A stretch of DNA of 64,000 nucleotides from Dasypus novemcinctus (lineage: Eukaryota > Chordata > Mammalia > Cingulata > Dasypodidae): NCBI RefSeq assembly GCF_030445035.2, contig NC_092216.1, forward strand, positions 17,547,405-17,611,404, written 5' to 3'. The position numbers were made by a program, and so were the translations under genes. This document shows positions 41,205 through 53,150 of this stretch, piece after piece; within the stretch, counting starts at the first letter, position 1; each line of letters begins with the position of its first letter. Under the pieces are notes generated by a model. The model did not search any database. It was not told the DNA's origin and saw only the letters and a program-made list of their open reading frames with translations.

Positions 41205-41822
41205 TTTTTTTTTTTTTAGCATTTATTTATTTTTTGTCATTTTTTAAATGATAAATAGATTACAAAAAAATGTTACATTAAAAAAATATGAGGTTCCCAC
41301 ATACCCCACCCTCACTCCCCCACACTCCTCCCACATCAACAACCTCCTTTATCATTGTGGCACATTCATTGCATTTGGTGAATACATTTTGGAGCACTGC
41401 TGCACCACTTGGATTATAGTTTACATTGTAGATGACACTGTCCCCCAGTACATTCAATGGGTTATGGCAGGATATATAAGCCCAGCTTCTGTCCCTGTAA
41501 TATCCTTTTAGGACAACTCCAGGTCCCAAAAATGCCCCCACATCAAGTCTCTTCTTCCCTCTCACTGCCCTCAGCAACTACCATGGCCACTGTCTCCACA
41601 CCAATAATACAATTTCTTGCATTACTAGTCACAATATTTCTATAGTACAATACCAGTAAGTCCACTCTAATCCAAATTTTATTCCTCCATCTTGTGTACC
41701 CTGAGAAGGAGATGTCTACTCCACCTCTATAACTAGAGGGGGCTTAGATCCCACATGGTCAATGGATTGTGATTATGCCACTTGGCATTGGAGGCACTCT
41801 CAGTTCCCTGGTGTGGTGGTTG
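41205..41822 (-). mobile_element. LINE-1 3' end, antisense, left arm of an inverted pair
   Basis: T-rich start (TTTTTTTTTTTAGC), then TGTTACATTAAAAAAATATG, GGTGAATACATTTTGGAGCA, GGACAACTCCAGGTCCC and GTTCCCTGGTGTGGTGGTTG. Same family as 42503-42970 on the other strand. Confidence 0.85.
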
Positions 41823-42500
41823 ACCTAGCTGTGGTGGGCTGGATCCTTGCTGTCACGTCCATGGGCCTTGTGGCCTGGCCCGTGTGTCACATGGACAGAA
41901 GCCCCCTCTTCCCCTCGGTCCTTGCCTGCATGGGGATGTGGTGTAATTCTATCACCACGTCCCCTTGGGCAGGGTCCCATTTTCCCACCATTACAGCCAC
42001 CACAAGGCCTTCCTCCTGCCCGACATCTGGGCTGCATAGCACCTCCTGCTGGGCAAGGCTGCCATCATCTTGGCCCTGAGGAACGCTTTCACAGTCATCC
42101 TTAAGGAAAACATGGCCTTCAGCCCCTTCGTCACCTCAGGGGTCCTGTACCTTCAGCCAGCGTCTGCCTCTCAGCCACCAGGTGCTGGAATTACATCTCT
42201 GTGAAGAGGGATGGAGCAGTGCATCTCCTTCTCCCATCCTTCTATGTGCCAGACAGACCAGATGCCCAGAAAGTGGAGATTGCCAGCCACCTGGCCACGG
42301 GCACCGCCCTCTTGCTGCTGCAAATTGGCTGTTCTTCCTCTCTTACCGACTTCCCCTGGAGGGCCAAGTGCATCCTGACATGTCTGTACTGTGAACTTCC
42401 CAGTTGCATTGGCTTTGCAGACCCAGCGTCACCAGGGCTTGATGGGGAGGGTGACCAGGGTCCATCCTCTCATGTTTTCAGGGTCGCAAGACCCCACTAG
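41823..42500 (+). pseudogene. Unrecognised coding-like segment between inverted LINE-1 ends
   Basis: GC-richer than its surroundings and codon-like in the plus orientation, but broken across frames. Frame one reads LAVVGWILAVTSMGLVAWPV with a hydrophobic, transmembrane-like character; another reads KAFLLPDIWAA then LRNAFTVILKENMAFSPF; a third (42201-42500) reads FYVPDRPDAQKVEIASHLAT. The succession suggests a frameshifted copy of a membrane-protein coding sequence, perhaps a retrocopy, but I do not recognise the parent. No poly(A) or target duplication of its own is seen. Confidence 0.35.
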
Positions 42501-42502
42501 AA

Positions 42503-42970
42503 GATTAGAGTGAACTTACAGGTATTCTACCATAGAACTATTTTGACTAGTAATGGAAGAAACTGAGCAATGACATGGAGACAATGGCCATGGGAGTTGC
42601 TGGGGGCAAGGAGAGGGAAGAAGAGATGTGATGTGGGGCATTCTTGGGACTTGGAGTTGTCCTAAATGATATTGCAGGGACAGATGCTGGACAGTCTATA
42701 TCCTGCCATAACCCAGTGAATGGACTGGGCGAGAGTGTAAACTACAATGTAAACTATAATCCATGCACTGCAGCAGTGCTCCAAAAAGTATTCACCAAAC
42801 GCAATGAATGTGCCACGATGATGAAAGAGGTTGTTGATGTGGGAGGAGTGGGGGTTAGGGGGTGAGGTATGTGGGAATTTCTTATACTGTTTAATGTAAC
42901 GTATTTTGTGATTTATGTATCTTTGAAAAAAGACAATTTAATAAAAAATTAAAACATAAACAAAAAAAAT
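42503..42970 (+). mobile_element. LINE-1 3' end, sense, right arm of an inverted pair
   Basis: GATTAGAGTGAACTTACAGG, AAGGAGAGGGAAGAAGAGAT, GGGACAGATGCTGGACAGTC, CAGCAGTGCTCCAAAAAGTA and an A-rich end (TTAATAAAAAATTAAAACAT). Confidence 0.85.
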
Positions 42971-43740
42971 GGTGGGAGTGTTAGGGTAAAAGCTACATAG
43001 TAATCTCTTGAGTAGCATGAATATGCTAGTAGTTATTTGAAAGGATATTGAAAGCCAATTTTACACTTAATTTTATGAGGGAAAATTATTTGAAGATTAT
43101 AGTACATAATACAGTGCAGGACATAATTTCATTGCATTTCATTCACACTTGAGTCACACAAATATTCGGGAGGAAATCAAAGGTTTCTTTATAATTTATC
43201 ATTTTTTAAAATTTTATTATGAAAATGGTATCATTTATGTATAAAAATTAAGTATGAGAAAATAAAGTTTCATTGAAATTTAGAGCAAAATGTTTATATT
43301 CAATTTACACAATAAAATATATGTTTTATATTCTAGAAAAAAAAAAAAAGACCCAGCTAGATGTAGTTTTGACAGCAAGTCACCAATTGTTTCCTTCTGC
43401 ATCTGAACTGGTTTGTTGTTTGCTTGGATGAAGGAATATTCATGGAAAAGAAAATCTTGCCAACCTGCCTGTTATCCTGACTGGGTCTGGATTTGCATTC
43501 CTGGAAGCCAAATAAATGATCAATGTAAACCCAGTATATGGAAAGGTGACTTTGTGAATACATTACTCTGGCAAACCTCCCTCTTAAACTTCTGCTGGCC
43601 AATGGCCAGTCTGAGTTCTCTTGGCATGCAGATAACATCCCTCTTGTGGCATGGGAAATTTTCTAGAGTACATACAAGTAGAATAGTGTGCAGCCTCCAG
43701 ACACAACAGTGGTCAAGGTTCTGCCATGTTAGCTTCCTCC
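42971..43740. other. Unassigned AT-rich sequence
   Basis: Contains an A-run at 43337-43349. The frame at 43413-43781 has no recognisable motif. Confidence 0.4.
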
Positions 43741-45130
43741 CATCTTTCCCTCTCCTTCTCTCTTCCTCCAAAATATTTTAAGGCAAACCCCAGACACTAG
43801 GTCCCTCCATCCACATATACTTCTGAAGCCCTCTCTAAAAATCCTAGACTTTTCCTTATATGACCACATTACACTGAGAAAAAAAAACAAAAACTGAACT
43901 CTATTCTTTGTTGTTATCGAATACCCAGCCAGAATTGTTAAATGCCTCAAAAGCAATTCTACTGTGGAATTTGTTCACATTAGGTGTCTACTTTTCCCCT
44001 TAAGTTTTAATCTAAAGCAGTCTCCCTCAGTCCCCAAACCCTGACTCCCCATCTCTTCTTCTTTGTATTTCTGATCTGCTGAAGAATCCGGGTCAGTTGT
44101 CCTGGGGAACTTCCCACAATCTGGACTGGTCCATTCACTTCCTAATGTTACCTAACTTGTTAGCTCTACAGGCTTGAGGAGATTCACAGATGAGGATTTC
44201 CTAGGCGATGCCAGGTGCTTCCCACCAACTGCACTATTTCCGGACATACAGGGTAACTTGCTCCCACTTAGCAATGTCAAGATTGATCAGTGGAGTCTCC
44301 AGGTGAAAACCTCATGCCACTTCATCGAGCTAACACCTAAAGATTTCAGCTATTGATGGTACTTGTTTGAATCAGTTACTTAATTAAGATTGAAAAGGTG
44401 GCTTTCTAATACCAATATTCTTGCCAGAACTGTTGGCCAGGATGCTTTTGCAAAAAGAATGTTTTCTCAGCTGTGGCTCTATAAAATTCATTTCATGTAA
44501 AAAAAGTCTGGGGTAGATGCTTCATTCTCTCCCTGTACTTGTTATTTTCCAGCATAAGGAGAGAAGATATCCTACTTACACTTCAGTGGTGTCCAAGGCA
44601 TTGTTTATTGATTTTGCTGATTTGCCGATCTTTTCCTTTCTTGAGCATCCACTCAAATCTGGAGTAATTCCTTCCATGTTCTTAGTATGAAAATTTTCAA
44701 ATGCATTAAAAAATAGACAGACTAGTATAAGGAACCCACAAATACTTATCACCCAGCTCCAATAATTATTAATATGTGGCCAGTCTTATTTAAGCTTTAC
44801 TTTGACTCACGCCTCCAACTCCAGCTGTAGATAATTTGAAACCAGACCTGGATATATATCACTTTATCCAGAAATACTTTCTAAAACATAAGGACTCCTT
44901 ATCTTTTAAAAAAAATTATATTGCCATTTGGCAACCAAAAAAGATGAACAGTAATTTCTTAATATAATCAAATCGTCAATACTCAAATTTCCTTAATTGT
45001 CTCAGAAATGCATCGGACAGTAACTTGTGGGTTTCTGCATATTCAATGCATTTAATTCAATTGTACTGATACTCCTTTTTATGATCAAACTGTCCCATCT
45101 TTGTCCTCAGAGTCACAGTTACACACATAT
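43740..45130 (-). mobile_element. Old LINE-1 3' UTR pieces, antisense
   Basis: AAGGCAAACCCCAGACACTA, GATTCACAGATGAGGATTTC, AATGTCAAGATTGATCAGTG, GGAACCCACAAATACTTATC, AATTATTAATATGTGGCCAG and CATAAGGACTCCTTATCTT follow the word order of ancient L1M 3' UTRs, in two overlapping or duplicated blocks with gaps. Confidence 0.6.
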
Positions 45131-45184
45131 ACTTTGACATGTTTCCATTTGTCTTTTTTTTTCAGATTTAAAAAATCCTTATTC

Positions 45185-45985
45185 AACTTAATCATACACA
45201 CTGCTAACAATGCTTTATCAGTAAAATTTGTTTTATGAAAATGATTCTCCTAAAACAGAAACTGGTAGAAAAATTTATCAACAATAGGGTTAGCATACAG
45301 AAATGCTATTTATTTTTGCACATTGATCTTATAACCTGCGACTTTACTAAACTCATTTATGAGTTCTAGAAGCTTTCTTATAGACCTCTCAGGGTTTTCT
45401 ATATATAGGATCATGTCATCTGCAAACAATGAAATTTTGACGTCTTCCTTTCCAGTTTGAATGCCTTTTATATCTGGTTCTTGCCTCAGTGCTTGAGCAA
45501 GTACTTCTAAGACAATGTTAAATAGAAGGGGAGAGAGTGGGCATCCTTGTCTTGTTCCTGAATTTAGAGGGAAGTATTTTAGGATTTCTCCATTGTAAAC
45601 GATGTTGGCTGTGGGTTTTTCATATATACTCTTTATCATGGGGTGTCCCCCGCGTGGGGGAGCCCCACGCACAAGGAGTGCGCCCGTGAGGAAAGCCGCC
45701 CAGCGTGAAAAGAAAGAGCAGCCTGCTCAGGAATGGCACCGCCAACACTTCCCGTGCCGCTGATGACAACGGAAGCGGACAAAGAAACAAGACGCAGCAA
45801 ATAGACACCAAGAACAGACAACCAGGGGAGGGGGGGGGGGGGGAATTAAATAAATAAATAAATAAATAAATCTTTAAAAAAAAATTTCCTTGTATTCTGA
45901 TCTTTTGGAGTGTTTTTGTCAAGAAAGGGTGCTGTATTTTGTCAAATGCTTTTTCTGCATCTATAGATATAATCATGTGATTAAT
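45185..45985 (-). mobile_element. LINE-1 ORF2 reverse-transcriptase fragment, antisense, comparatively young
   Basis: The minus-strand frame 45310-45640 is open and reads [35 protein letters not shown] and [14 protein letters not shown], i.e. the RT palm with the FADD catalytic motif intact. Beyond a SINE insertion the frame resumes upstream at 45890-45976 with [18 protein letters not shown]. It is truncated on both sides. Much better preserved than other L1 ORF2 pieces in the window. Confidence 0.9.
45637..45880 (+). mobile_element. 5'-truncated DAS SINE, sense, inside LINE-1 ORF2
   Basis: Starts mid-body (GGGTGTCCCCCGCGTGGGGG), continues AAGGAGTGCGCCCGTGAGG, GACAACGGAAGCGGACAAAG and ACAAGACGCAGCAAATAGAC, then G-run and AATAAATAAATAAAT tail. 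CpG-rich and close to the DAS consensus, so relatively recent. Confidence 0.9.
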
Positions 45986-45999
45986 AAGAACAAGGCCTA

Positions 46000-47245
46000 G
46001 AGCAGCACTGTGCCTAAGAGTTCCCTCCTGACAGCCTCCATGTTACTCAAATGTGGCCAGTCTCGAAGCCAAACTCAGCATGTAAATGCACTGCCTTCCC
46101 CTCAGTGTGGGACATGACACCTGGGGATGAGCCTCCCTGGTGCCGAGGGATCACTACCAAGTACCAGCTAATGACAAAACTAGAAAATGACTTTGAATTA
46201 AAGGTTCAATGCAGTCCAGCAGAATATCCCTGTCTACATATAATAATAGGAGTTAAAAATTTTTTTTGACCTAAATTAAGGGGGAAATTGAAAGGACAAA
46301 TGAGTTTATATGGCTATGAGTCTCTAAAAAAGAGTCTGGAGGTTGTCAGAAGGATTGCCCTTATGCACACCTGAGCAGAGTCTCAGAGACAGATAAAGTA
46401 CATACAACCCCAGGTATTGGTTCTTCTGAGGGCTAAAGAGACCCACAGGCTTTATGGTCATGGCAGATGGAGTTCACTGCCATGTCAGTTGGCCCTTCAT
46501 TAGAGTTGGTGTTTCTGTGTGATGGAGCTGGACTCAGATGTGATCTCTTTTCACAAGCCTTTCATACTACTTTACTGGAATTGTAGTTGGTGCTGGGGTT
46601 TAAGATATATCTAGGGGATCTGAATCTCTGGACTGACAATATGATAGCCAGGCCCTGAGTCTCAACAGACTTCAGCTCCTACACTTTGGTTTATTGTTTT
46701 TTTGGTTTAAGGACTGCTTCCAGTATCCATGTGAAATCTAAGCCCCCTCTTGACATAGATGTGGAATGGACACAACCAATCCAAGGTCCACAGGAAGGAG
46801 GAATACAGTAAGGATTAGAGTGGACTTACTGATATTCTATTCATGAATTATTGTCGTTAGTAATTGAGAAAATGTGGCATTGATTGGAAAAAGTGGCCAT
46901 GGTGGCTGTTTGGTGTGGGGAATGGGAGGAAGAGATGAGATGTGGAGGCATTTTCGGGACTTAGTGTTGTCCTGTGTGGTGCTGCAGGGACAATTACCAG
47001 ACATTGTAGATTTCCCATGGCCCACTGGATGTAACGTGGGAGGGTATGGGCTGTGATGTGGACCATTGACCATGAGGTGCAGCAATGCCCAGAGATGTAC
47101 TCACCAAATGCAATGGATGTGTCATGATGATGGGGAAGAGTGTTGCTGTGGGGGAGTGGTGGGCTGGGGTTGGTGGGGGTGAATGGGGACCTCATATTTT
47201 TTTAATGTAATATATATAAAAATGAATTAAAAAATAAATTAAAAA
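46000..47245 (+). mobile_element. LINE-1 3' UTR and 3' end, sense, about 1.2 kb
   Basis: Runs from AAACTCAGCATGTAAATGCA and GGACATGACACCTGGGGATG through AGGGGGAAATTGAAAGGAC, AGAGTCTGGAGGTTGTCAG and GATATATCTAGGGGATCTGA to the terminal block at 46730-47200, with an A-rich end at 47200-47250. This longer copy shows that the recurrent terminal block is the last part of a 1.2-1.4-kb 3' UTR; 50210-51475 is the same in reverse. Confidence 0.85.
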
Positions 47246-47365
47246 AGGAAAAAAAATAAGGTTAGCAACCGCATTTATCAATTGCTAAGGGGGGATGTAG
47301 AAATTAAAGTATATTTATTTACTCTACATCTCTGAAATGCCTCTTATACCAGTGGTCTTAACTCA

Positions 47366-47535
47366 TGGAAGGGAGCAGATATGGCTCAAGTGATTAAGTG
47401 CTTCCCTCCTACGTCTGTGATCTTGGGTTCAGTTCCTCCTAAGGAAATAAGAAAGACAAACAGATACAGCAAGTGCAAAACAATGAGTGGGCAGGGAGAA
47501 ATAACTACAAATAAATGTTTAAAAAAAAGAAAGAA
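47366..47535 (+). mobile_element. tRNA-derived SINE (DAS group), sense
   Basis: GGGAGCAGATATGGCTCAAG and TTGGGTTCAGTTCCTCCT are tRNA-like A- and B-box regions. They are followed by a DAS-type tail (AACAATGAGTGGGCAGGG, TAAATGTTTAAAAAAAAG). Confidence 0.75.
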
Positions 47536-47539
47536 TGCA

Positions 47540-48055
47540 GGAACCTTGTAAAAACTTCCCCCAGAGAGTGAACATACACTCAAAAATTTACATGGTTTGC
47601 AACCCTCTTGAGGCCTATTTATGGCCCTCAAATTTTTTTTAAAGTAAGTTTCCAAAAACATATTCATTCTTTCATGCATATCCTAGAAACATCTCATTCT
47701 CATTATCTGCAGCTTACTTTTTCCAGCTAATTAATTTTAAAAGCTCAAAATCTACCTAAAATATTAATGTGCACCAGTACATCCTGCTTTAAAACATTCT
47801 ATTAAACATTTTTAGTGTTGCTTCCCTACCTTTAAAGTTACATATGAAAAATCAACTTTAATAGAATTGAACCTATGCGGAAGTCATTTTCCTTTCTTTG
47901 GAAAAACATGACTAAAATGCATTAATGTTTGTAAGGATGTGGTCTAACTTACAGAATAATTTTAAATATCTCAGGAGCACAGAAAATTTTAAGTCCAATA
48001 AGATGAGGCAAGCATCTCTGAAATCAAGAAAAGCATCCTGAAAACTGTTCCTATG
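47540..48055. other. Unassigned AT-rich sequence
   Basis: Nothing recognised. Confidence 0.4.
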
Positions 48056-48057
48056 CC

Positions 48058-48125
48058 TCTTTCCTTCTTTCCTTCTTTCCTTCTTTCCCTCCTTCTCTCT
48101 CTCTTTCTTTCATTTATTTTCTTTT
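48058..48125 (+). repeat. (CTTT/CTTC)n pyrimidine microsatellite
   Basis: Pyrimidine-only run of CTTTCCTT-type units, then CTCTCTCTCTTT. It precedes the antisense SINE, so it probably grew from the complement of that element's tail. Confidence 0.9.
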
Positions 48126-48129
48126 ATTT

Positions 48130-48485
48130 TCCTTTACTTAGCTCCTCTCCATGGTTCCTCCTCTCCATGGTTCCTCATCTGTCTGCTCATTGTTTGCTCA
48201 CCTTCTCCAGGAGGCACTGATAACTGAACCTGGGACTCCCACATGAGAGGCAAGTGCCCAACAGCCTGAGTCCCACAGGCTGTGCCATCTGCTGGCCTGT
48301 GGCACCTGCTCAATTCAACAGGGGCAGCATCTAGCTTGTTTGTGAAGTGGGCAGTGTTTATCTCCTTGCAGTGTGGCTGGAATCTGCTCCTCTTCTTTAG
48401 GAGGCATTGAAACTGACTTTGGTACATCCCATGTGGTAGGTGGGCACCCAGAAGGTTGAGCCACATCTGCTTCCACATGCTTGCT
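48130..48485 (-). mobile_element. Dimeric DAS-group SINE, antisense
   Basis: Two head complements: GAACCTGGGACTCCCACATG with GGCAAGTGCCCAACAGCCTG, and TTTGGTACATCCCATGTGG with GGTTGAGCCACATCTGCTTC. They are joined by linker sequence. Confidence 0.75.
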
Positions 48486-48599
48486 TCTTGAGCTTCTTCC
48501 ACTTCTGGGAGTTCTTCCTCATTTTACTGAGGTTCAGAGATGGCACAAAGAATAGGAAACTTTTCAAATGAATTCCAGCTTATTTTAAGTATTATCTTT

Positions 48600-49800
48600 T
48601 TTTTTTTTTTAATTTTTTTTATTTTTTATTGACTTTGTAATAATATTACATTAAAAATATATATGTGAGGTCCCATTCAACCCCACCCCCCACCCCCCCC
48701 TCTCCCCCCCCCCCAACAACACTCGTTCCCATCATCATGACACATCCATTGGATTTGGTAAGTACATCTTTGGGCACCTCTGCACCTCATATACATTGGT
48801 TCACATCATGGCCCATACTCTCCTCTATTCCATCATGTAGGCCCTGTGAGGATTTACAATGTCCGGTGATTACCTCTGAAGCACCATCCAGGGCAGCTCC
48901 ATGTCCCGAAGACGCCTCCACCTCTCATCTCTTCCTGCCTTTCCCCATACCCTTTGTCCATTATGTCCACTTTTCCCAATCCAATGCCACCTCTTCTATG
49001 TGGACACTGGATTGGTTGTGTCCATTGCACCTTTATGTCAAGAGGAGGCTCAGATTCCACCTGGATGCTGGATGCAATCCTCCCATTTTCAGTTGTAATC
49101 ACTCTAGGCTCCATGGTGTGGTGGTTGTCCTTCTTCACCTCCATCTTAGCTGAGTGTGGTAAGTCCAATAAATCAGATTGTAGGTGCTGGAGTCTGTTGA
49201 GGCTCAGGATCTGGCTATCACATTGTCAGTCCAGAGATTCAAATCCCCTAAATATATCTTAAACCCCAACATTAACTGCACCTCCAGCACATTAGCATGA
49301 AAGTCTTATGAAGGGAGATCCCATCTGAGTCCAGATTCATCACACATAAACACCATTTCCAAAGAGGGGCCATCTGCTCCATGTCACTTTCCAGAGCCTC
49401 TAGATCTTGTCTGCTTGTTGCAGTTGGAATCCTTTTGCCAAGCATTGTTCTCTTGGCCATGTTTTCCACCCTTATTTTGCTTGACAAATCTGCTTTTCTC
49501 AACTAGCACTTTTTTCCATGCTCTTCAGTTCAGCTGCACTCTTTGTCTTTATACATTTTTTTGTGATTTTCCAATTCCCTGGGATTCCTAACCTCTGTCA
49601 ACAAGGTTCAGCTCTTTGACAATCCCATTGTGGCAGTGGGCTCAACACACTTTTCCCTCCCCCAGAAACTGTGTGGCTCTAGGCAAATTCTCTGGTCATC
49701 TCCAACACCATCTCCAGCAGCCATGAGATGCTTCCTAAGAGTTTAACTGTCAGCTCTGCTCCCCATTGCTTGCATGGTGGTTACAACAATGATCCCTTAG
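48600..49800 (-). mobile_element. LINE-1 3' UTR, antisense, about 1.2 kb
   Basis: Long T-run at 48600-48612, then TAATATTACATTAAAAATAT, C-rich CCCCACCCCCCACCCCCCC, AGCACCATCCAGGGCAGCTC, TGTGTCCATTGCACC, ATGGTGTGGTGGTTGTCC and the upstream UTR to about 49800. A somewhat different subfamily from 50210-51475. Confidence 0.8.
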
Positions 49801-49849
49801 TCTGTTTTCTAAACATTTTATTTTTTAGACAAATATTAAATAAGGATTT

Positions 49850-50050
49850 TAAAATACTTATTGAAATAATATTTTTCTAATGGTTGTACTGAAATATAAT
49901 TTACATACCATAAAATTTGCTCTTTTAAGGTGAATGGTTCAGGGGTTTTTCATATATTCACAGAGTTGTGAAACCATTGCCACTATCTAATTCCAGAACA
50001 TTTTTATCATCTGCGAAGAAAATTGTACCCATCGGCATTTCTCATTTGTT
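49850..50050 (-). mobile_element. Old LINE-1 3' fragment, antisense
   Basis: TGGTTGTACTGAAATATAAT, TTTACATACCATAAAATTTG, CACAGAGTTGTGAAACCATT and TAATTCCAGAACATTTTTAT match L1M 3' UTR complements. Confidence 0.75.
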
Positions 50051-50209
50051 TTGGAGGCTTGCTTCCTTTTTTCTGTCAATAAGATATCCTGGGTGCATTT
50101 TGTACACTCCAGACCTTCAGTGAGCCCTAGCAATGGAAGTGATATTCAGAAACCACAATATGGGCACAGTGCAGCTCATTGCTACTTCGTTGTCACTACA
50201 TCAATGTCT

Positions 50210-51475
50210 TTTATTTTTCCTTCATTTTCTTTTAAATGTTACATTAAAAAAAATGAGGTCCCCATATACCCCCACCCCACCACTCCCACCCCTCCCACAT
50301 CAACAACCTCTTCCATCACTGTGGCATATCCACTGCACCTAGCAAATACATTCTGGAGCACTGCTGCACCACATGGACATTGGTCCACATTGTAGTCCAC
50401 ACTCTCCCCCAGTCCACCCAGTGGGCCACAGCAGGACACACAACATCTAGCATCCATTCCTGCAGCACCATCCAGGACAACTCCAAACCCTGAAAATGTC
50501 CCACACCATATCTCTTCTTCCATCTCCCTACTGTGAGTAGGCACCGTGATCACCCTCTCCATAACACTACTACAATTTCTTCCCTTACTAATCACAGTAG
50601 TTCCTCAGCCAAGCACCAGTAAGTCCATTCTAATTAATACTCTATTCCTCCATCCTGTGGACCCTGGGATGGTTATGTTCAGCCCCCCTCTACATCATGA
50701 GGGGACTTAGATTCCACATGGATGATAGATGCAATTCTCCTACTGGCAGCTGTAGGCACTCTTGGCTCCCTGGTGTGGTGGTTGACCCTCTTCACCTCCC
50801 TGTCAGCTGGCCAGGGAAAATCCAACAAACCAGAGGGTAGGAGCTGCACATCTGCTGATTCCCAGGGCCTGGTTAGCATGTGGACAGTCCAGAGATTCAG
50901 GTCTCCTGCGTATACAACAACCCAAATGCCAACCATGGATCTGGTAAAAGTAACAGAAGAGGCATGTGTGGAAAGGTCATGTGAGTCCAACTCCATCACA
51001 CTCAGGAACACAAACTCCAAAGTAGGGCCAACTGACATGGCCCTGAACTCCAGAGCCATCTGCCATGACCATAGAACCTGTGGCTCTCCGCAGCCCTCAG
51101 GAGAACCAGCACCTAGCTTTCCATCTACCTTGGCTGTCTGTGGTACCCTGCTGAGGCATGCATAAGCATCACCCCCTGATGACATCCTGACTCTTTTTGG
51201 AAACTCATAGCCGTATAAACTCACTTGTCCTTTCTATTTCCCCCTTTTATCCAAAGTCAAAAACACCTTTTAACACTTGATATTACATGTAGGCTGAGAT
51301 ATTCTGCTGGTCTGAGTTGATCCCTTTATTCAAGGTCTTTTTCTAGTTACATCATCAGTTGGTGCTTAGTAGTAATCCTTTGGTGCCAGGGAGGCTCATC
51401 TCCTAGAGTCATGTCCCATGCTGGGGGGAAAGCAATGCATCTACATGCTGAGTTTGGTTTAGACACAGGTATGTC
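50210..51475 (-). mobile_element. LINE-1 3' UTR, antisense, about 1.25 kb, well preserved
   Basis: Mirror image of 46000-47245: ATGTTACATTAAAAAAAATG, CAAATACATTCTGGAGCACT, AGGACAACTCCAAACCCTG, GTCCAGAGATTCAGGTCTCC, TCATAGCCGTATAAACTCAC, GGGAGGCTCATCTCCTAGAG and GCATCTACATGCTGAGTTTG. The 118-181-codon minus frames within it are repeat-derived. Confidence 0.88.
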
Positions 51476-51479
51476 TTTT

Positions 51480-51995
51480 TGAGGACAGAACTGAGATATG
51501 TGAATTTTGGAGAAGAGAGAAATCAAGATATAATAATATTTTGAATTGTGATCTTAAAATAGCAATTCAGTCTTAATTACAGAATTTAATTTAGCTGCAG
51601 TTATATGCTGCATTTATTCAACAAGATTGAAAACCCAATATTAATATAATTGCTCATTTGCTTTTCCTAAAATGTATAGAGTTGCTTTAAAATATTACCT
51701 CTGTCCTCATTGACTTTAAGACTACTGATTAAAGTTAAAGGTTTCATTAAAGCACTATCTCCAAAATTTATTGTAGGAAACATATGTATAGTCAAATATC
51801 ATTTTAAAGTTATTTGATATGACTATTTACTTGTGTGTTTTTATCACCAGCTTGATAACCAATTAATCTCACTCATTTTAGCCTGTTTCTATTTTAAGGT
51901 AGCTTTTTTTTAACATAGTTTTCTTTTTGAATATTTGAAATATTTAGATAATTTTAAAGTCAAAATTACATGACCAGGTTTATACAGAAAAACTT
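51480..51995. other. Unassigned AT-rich sequence
   Basis: Nothing recognised. Confidence 0.4.
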
Positions 51996-51999
51996 CAAT

Positions 52000-52690
52000 A
52001 AATGTGGCCCCTTTTGCCATTCTGTTCCCTCTCACCATAGGTAAGTATTTTTAATTATTTTCCAGGGTTTTCTTTTGCAAATATAAGGGAGTATGGGTTC
52101 ATATATCTTCCATGGCTTACAAAATGCTCTCATAGCTTACACATTGCTTGGAACTTGGCTTTTTTTACTTAATATATTTCTGGAGGTCATGCTATATCAA
52201 TGTGTAGGGGTCTTTCTCATTGTTTTCATGGCTGCATATTGTTCCATTGTGTGGACCTATCAAGTTCATTCAACCAGTATGTACATATGTATGTATGCAT
52301 GTATGTATGAATGAATGTATGGATATACTATAGCTTTCATGCATATATCTTTTTGTATTTTTGTCAGTGTCTCTTGGAGATAGAGTCCTAGGTTTGGGAC
52401 TGTTGAATCATAGGGTCAATTCATCTGTAATCTGTGTTTTAATTGCTAAATCCTCCACCATACGGGTGATTCATTTTGTACTCCCATGAGAAAATTTATG
52501 AAAATGTCTACTTCCTCACAACCTTGTCCAGCGAATGCACTGTAAACTTTTGGATTTTTCTTCAAACTCAGGTGAGACACGGTATCTCAGTGTCTTTCCT
52601 GATATGCATTTTCTTTAGTAGTGAGGTTGGACATTTTTCAAATGTTTAGGGCTATGTTTAGTCCTTCAATGATACCTGTCATCTCTTGAT
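52000..52690 (-). mobile_element. Old LINE-1 3' region, antisense
   Basis: GGAGGTCATGCTATATCAAT, GGCTGCATATTGTTCCATTG, TACTCCCATGAGAAAATTTA and CTCACAACCTTGTCCAGCGA match the complement of old L1 3' sequence. A short ATGT repeat lies at about 52278-52320. Confidence 0.7.
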
Positions 52691-52694
52691 GTGT

Positions 52695-53150
52695 AACAAT
52701 GTACTCCAACACTTCGTTAGTCATTTGAAACTATACACATTGATGATCTCACAGTTTCCATGATCAGGAGTCTGGGCCTGGCTTTGCTGAGTCTTCTGCT
52801 TCCGGGGCTCTGCCAGGCTGCAATGAAAGTGTTGGCCAGAGCTGTGTTCTCATCTGAAGACTTGACTGGGGAAGTAAGCACTTCCTAGCTCTGGTAGAGG
52901 CTTTTGGTAGGATTCAGTTCCTCAGTGCCTCACAAGCTGCTGGTCAGATGTTTCAGTTCCTTGCTATGTGTGACTCTCCATACAGCATCTCACAACATAG
53001 TACCATAGCAGCTGATCATCAGGGCCAGCAAGTAAGAGAGTGAGAGAGCACTAAGATGGAAGTCAGTCCATCCCATCACTACTTTTGCTCCCATTTTCAC
53101 TTAGAAGCAAACCCTCAAGCCCAATAGATACTCAAGGGGAAGGGATCAAA
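52695..53150. mobile_element. Widespread eutherian repeat, family unnamed
   Basis: TTGATGATCTCACAGTTTCC, GGCTGCAATGAAAGTGTTGG, TTCTCATCTGAAGACTTGAC and GGATTCAGTTCCTCAGTGC are in an order I recognise from a common placental repeat, probably LTR-derived. Class and strand uncertain. Confidence 0.45.
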
